From the NCBI GenBank assembly GCA_018679315.1, contig JAHHLF010000167.1, positions 1-6,920 of the forward strand: DNA of 6,920 nucleotides, read 5' to 3'. Shown here piece by piece: positions 5,243-6,920 of the stretch (within the stretch, counting starts at the first letter, position 1; each line of letters starts with the position of its first letter). The stretch comes from Bacteroidia bacterium. GTDB taxonomy: Bacteria; Bacteroidota; Bacteroidia; Flavobacteriales; Flavobacteriaceae. The notes under the pieces were generated by a model, which was not told the DNA's origin, searched no databases, and saw nothing but the letters and a program-made list of their open reading frames with translations. The translations under genes were made by a program, and so were the position numbers.

Positions 5243-6920
5243 CTAATAAAGCACTCTGAATTTAATGGTATGATCGATGTTCTTGAGGGCTTTGATAACA
5301 TCTTTATTGTACTCTTTATCCAGATCTGTGATCACATAACCCACTTCGCTGTCTGTAGACAAGTATTGTCCGGTTATGTTCATATTGTAGGAAGCAAGGA
5401 CTTCGTTGATCTTGGCCATAATGCCGGGCATGTTTTCATGGATATGTAAAAACCTGTGTGCATTGACCTGTTTTGGTAATCTGATATTTGGAAAATTAAC
5501 AGCATCTACCGTATTTCCCGTATTGATATAGTCCATGATCTTGTTAGGGACAAAATCTGCAATATCCCGCTGCGCTTCCTCAGTACTCCCGCCTATATGA
5601 GGTGTAAGTATCACATTTTCAAGGCCTTGTAGTCCTGATTTAAACGGGCCATTAGTACGGGGTTCTTTCGGAAATACATCGATAGAGGCACCTCCCAGCT
5701 TTCCACTCTTCAAAGCTTTCTCCAGTGCCTTTAGGTCTACAACAAAGCCACGTGAAAGATTAATTATGCAGGCCCCGTCTCGCATTTGATTGATTTCTCG
5801 TTCCCCGATAAAACTCGTATTGGATTTTTTGTCATCAATATGAACAGACACTACATCTGAAACATTTAGAAGATCCTCCAGGGTACTGCAACGAATGGCG
5901 TTACCAAGCGCCAACCTGTCTTCCAGGTCATAATAGTAGACCCGCATACCTAAACTCTCAGCTAGGATGGATAGCTGTTTACCAATATTTCCATATCCGA
6001 TGATACCCAGGTTCTTTCCGCGGACTTCCCTGGAATTACCCGCTGTTTTATTCCATTTGCCCTGGTGCATTTCTACACTCCTGGGAAATATATTTCGCAT
6101 CATCATAATGATCTCAGCGATGGCAAGTTCGACTACAGAACGGGTATTGCTATAAGGAGCATTAAAAACAACGACGCCATTCTTCCGGCACTGATCCAGA
6201 TCAATCTGTTTCGTCCCGATGCAGAACGCCCCGATCACTAATAATTTATTAGCTGCTTCCAGCACCTTTTTCGTTACTTGTGTTTTGGACCGGATGCCGA
6301 GAACATGTACGCCCTTAATCTTTTCGATAAGTTCTTCCTCCGACATACTGCTGGTAATTAATTCAACAGAAAATCCGTCTTCTGATAGATTGTCAAATGC
6401 AACCGGGTGAACATTCTCCAGTAACAATATCTTAATCCGGTTTTTTGGATAAGACAGATTACGGGGCAAGTCGTTCACAAATAAAAACTCATCTAAATTC
6501 GGGGTGACGTGATCTGCCTTGTCTGCAGCTTTAACTCGGTGTACATTCTCCGTATACGCAAAGAATTTATGGGCAATTCCAGCTTCACGCATCACATAAT
6601 CACTGTAGCCGTCACCTATAACCTGCACTTCTCCATCGAGGTCAAGCCGTCGTAAACATTCAATCTTACCATTGTGACTGGCCAATGGATTCTCTTCGTC
6701 AAAACCTACGATATAACCTTCCTTATTGAACTTGAAGGTATTCGCATACACCCGATCTGAAGGGATATTGTATTCAGCAACTATAGGATCTATGAACTCT
6801 TTAAAACCACAGGAGATCACATAAATATCATCTGTAAACTTTTCAAAGAATTCTCTGTTTGACGAAATGGATTTGGAGATCTTTTGTTGTAAATCTTCCA
6901 CCAGGCCAGGCAGGTCATCT
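5243..6920 (-). CDS. serA: D-3-phosphoglycerate dehydrogenase with N-terminal phosphoserine-phosphatase-like HAD domain (5' truncated by window)
   Basis: The frame is open to the window edge, leaving 558 codons; numbering below counts from the GTG at 6901, which is internal. Residues 1-145 are the later part of a SerB-like HAD phosphatase domain: motif II Ser30 in SCGF, the NTFKFNKEGYIVG segment (54-66), motif III Lys79 and motif IV GDGYSD (96-101). The nucleophile motif I (DxDxT) would lie outside the window. Residues 155-552 are an E. coli-type SerA, which oxidises 3-phosphoglycerate with NAD: GYGNIG (302-307) and Asp325 bind NAD, and Arg384, Glu413 and His435 form the catalytic set. A C-terminal ACT domain (about 483-552) keeps HEN (488-490) and Asn508, matching the serine-binding residues of E. 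coli SerA, so feedback inhibition by serine is expected. The fusion would join steps one and three of serine synthesis, leaving out SerC. Dehydrogenase assignment is firm; phosphatase activity is inferred. It converges on rlmH. Confidence 0.94.
   Translation of the reverse strand, partial: DDLPGLVEDLQQKISKSISSNREFFEKFTDDIYVISCGFKEFIDPIVAEYNIPSDRVYANTFKFNKEGYIVGFDEENPLASHNGKIECLRRLDLDGEVQVIGDGYSDYVMREAGIAHKFFAYTENVHRVKAADKADHVTPNLDEFLFVNDLPRNLSYPKNRIKILLLENVHPVAFDNLSEDGFSVELITSSMSEEELIEKIKGVHVLGIRSKTQVTKKVLEAANKLLVIGAFCIGTKQIDLDQCRKNGVVVFNAPYSNTRSVVELAIAEIIMMMRNIFPRSVEMHQGKWNKTAGNSREVRGKNLGIIGYGNIGKQLSILAESLGMRVYYYDLEDRLALGNAIRCSTLEDLLNVSDVVSVHIDDKKSNTSFIGEREINQMRDGACIINLSRGFVVDLKALEKALKSGKLGGASIDVFPKEPRTNGPFKSGLQGLENVILTPHIGGSTEEAQRDIADFVPNKIMDYINTGNTVDAVNFPNIRLPKQVNAHRFLHIHENMPGIMAKINEVLASYNMNITGQYLSTDSEVGYVITDLDKEYNKDVIKALKNIDHTIKFRVLY

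Noticed and set aside
5174..5449. A 91-codon + strand open frame spanning the rlmH end and the serA 3' end
   Set aside because: It overlaps two well-supported genes in other frames, covering the conserved RlmH C-terminus and the ACT domain. No independent coding signal is seen.
6899..6901. GTG as the start of the serA-like gene
   Set aside because: The frame stays open upstream to the window edge, and the HAD domain would lack its N-terminal nucleophile motif, so this codon is internal.
1..6920. A novel defence, mobile, CRISPR or RNA-based system
   Set aside because: Nearly all of the window is accounted for by conserved chromosomal genes. There are no direct-repeat arrays, terminal inverted repeats, transposase fragments, tRNA or rRNA sequences, and no gap larger than 77 bp that could hide one.

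Overview
The window looks like ordinary, densely packed chromosome from a member of the Bacteroidota, most likely the Flavobacteriaceae. This is inferred from several signs. The LytTR regulator and PriA (817 aa) have family-typical sequences. Starts are not preceded by a clear Shine-Dalgarno sequence. The one divergent promoter region fits the Bacteroidota pattern (-33 TTG/TTTG, about 19 bp, -7 TAnnTTTG) better than an E. coli sigma-70 promoter. A phosphoserine-phosphatase-like domain is fused to phosphoglycerate dehydrogenase, as in flavobacterial proteins. Genus cannot be decided from the sequence alone.

Layout, left to right: (1) the 3' end of a LytTR-family response regulator gene on the + strand (1-405, cut by the window edge); (2) a compact minus-strand operon read right to left, nadC (4684-3827), yihY/brkB-family membrane protein (3824-2868), priA (2859-406), with junctions of 2 nt and 8 nt; (3) a 77-bp divergent promoter region (4685-4761); (4) rlmH on the + strand (4762-5235); (5) the C-terminal 558 codons of a SerB-like/SerA fusion gene on the minus strand (5243-6920, cut by the window edge). 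No gap between genes exceeds 77 bp.

The genes do not form one pathway. nadC makes the NAD precursor nicotinate mononucleotide, yihY encodes a multi-pass membrane protein of unsettled function, priA restarts collapsed replication forks, rlmH modifies helix 69 of 23S rRNA, and the fusion protein carries the first and last steps of serine synthesis from 3-phosphoglycerate. They are mostly housekeeping genes. The more unusual points are the tight gene packing (stop codons abut directly at 403-408, and rlmH and serA stops are 7 nt apart), hairpins embedded in coding sequence at both convergent junctions, and the serine-pathway fusion. I see no CRISPR array, mobile element, tRNA, rRNA, defence or toxin-antitoxin system, and no convincing previously undescribed system.
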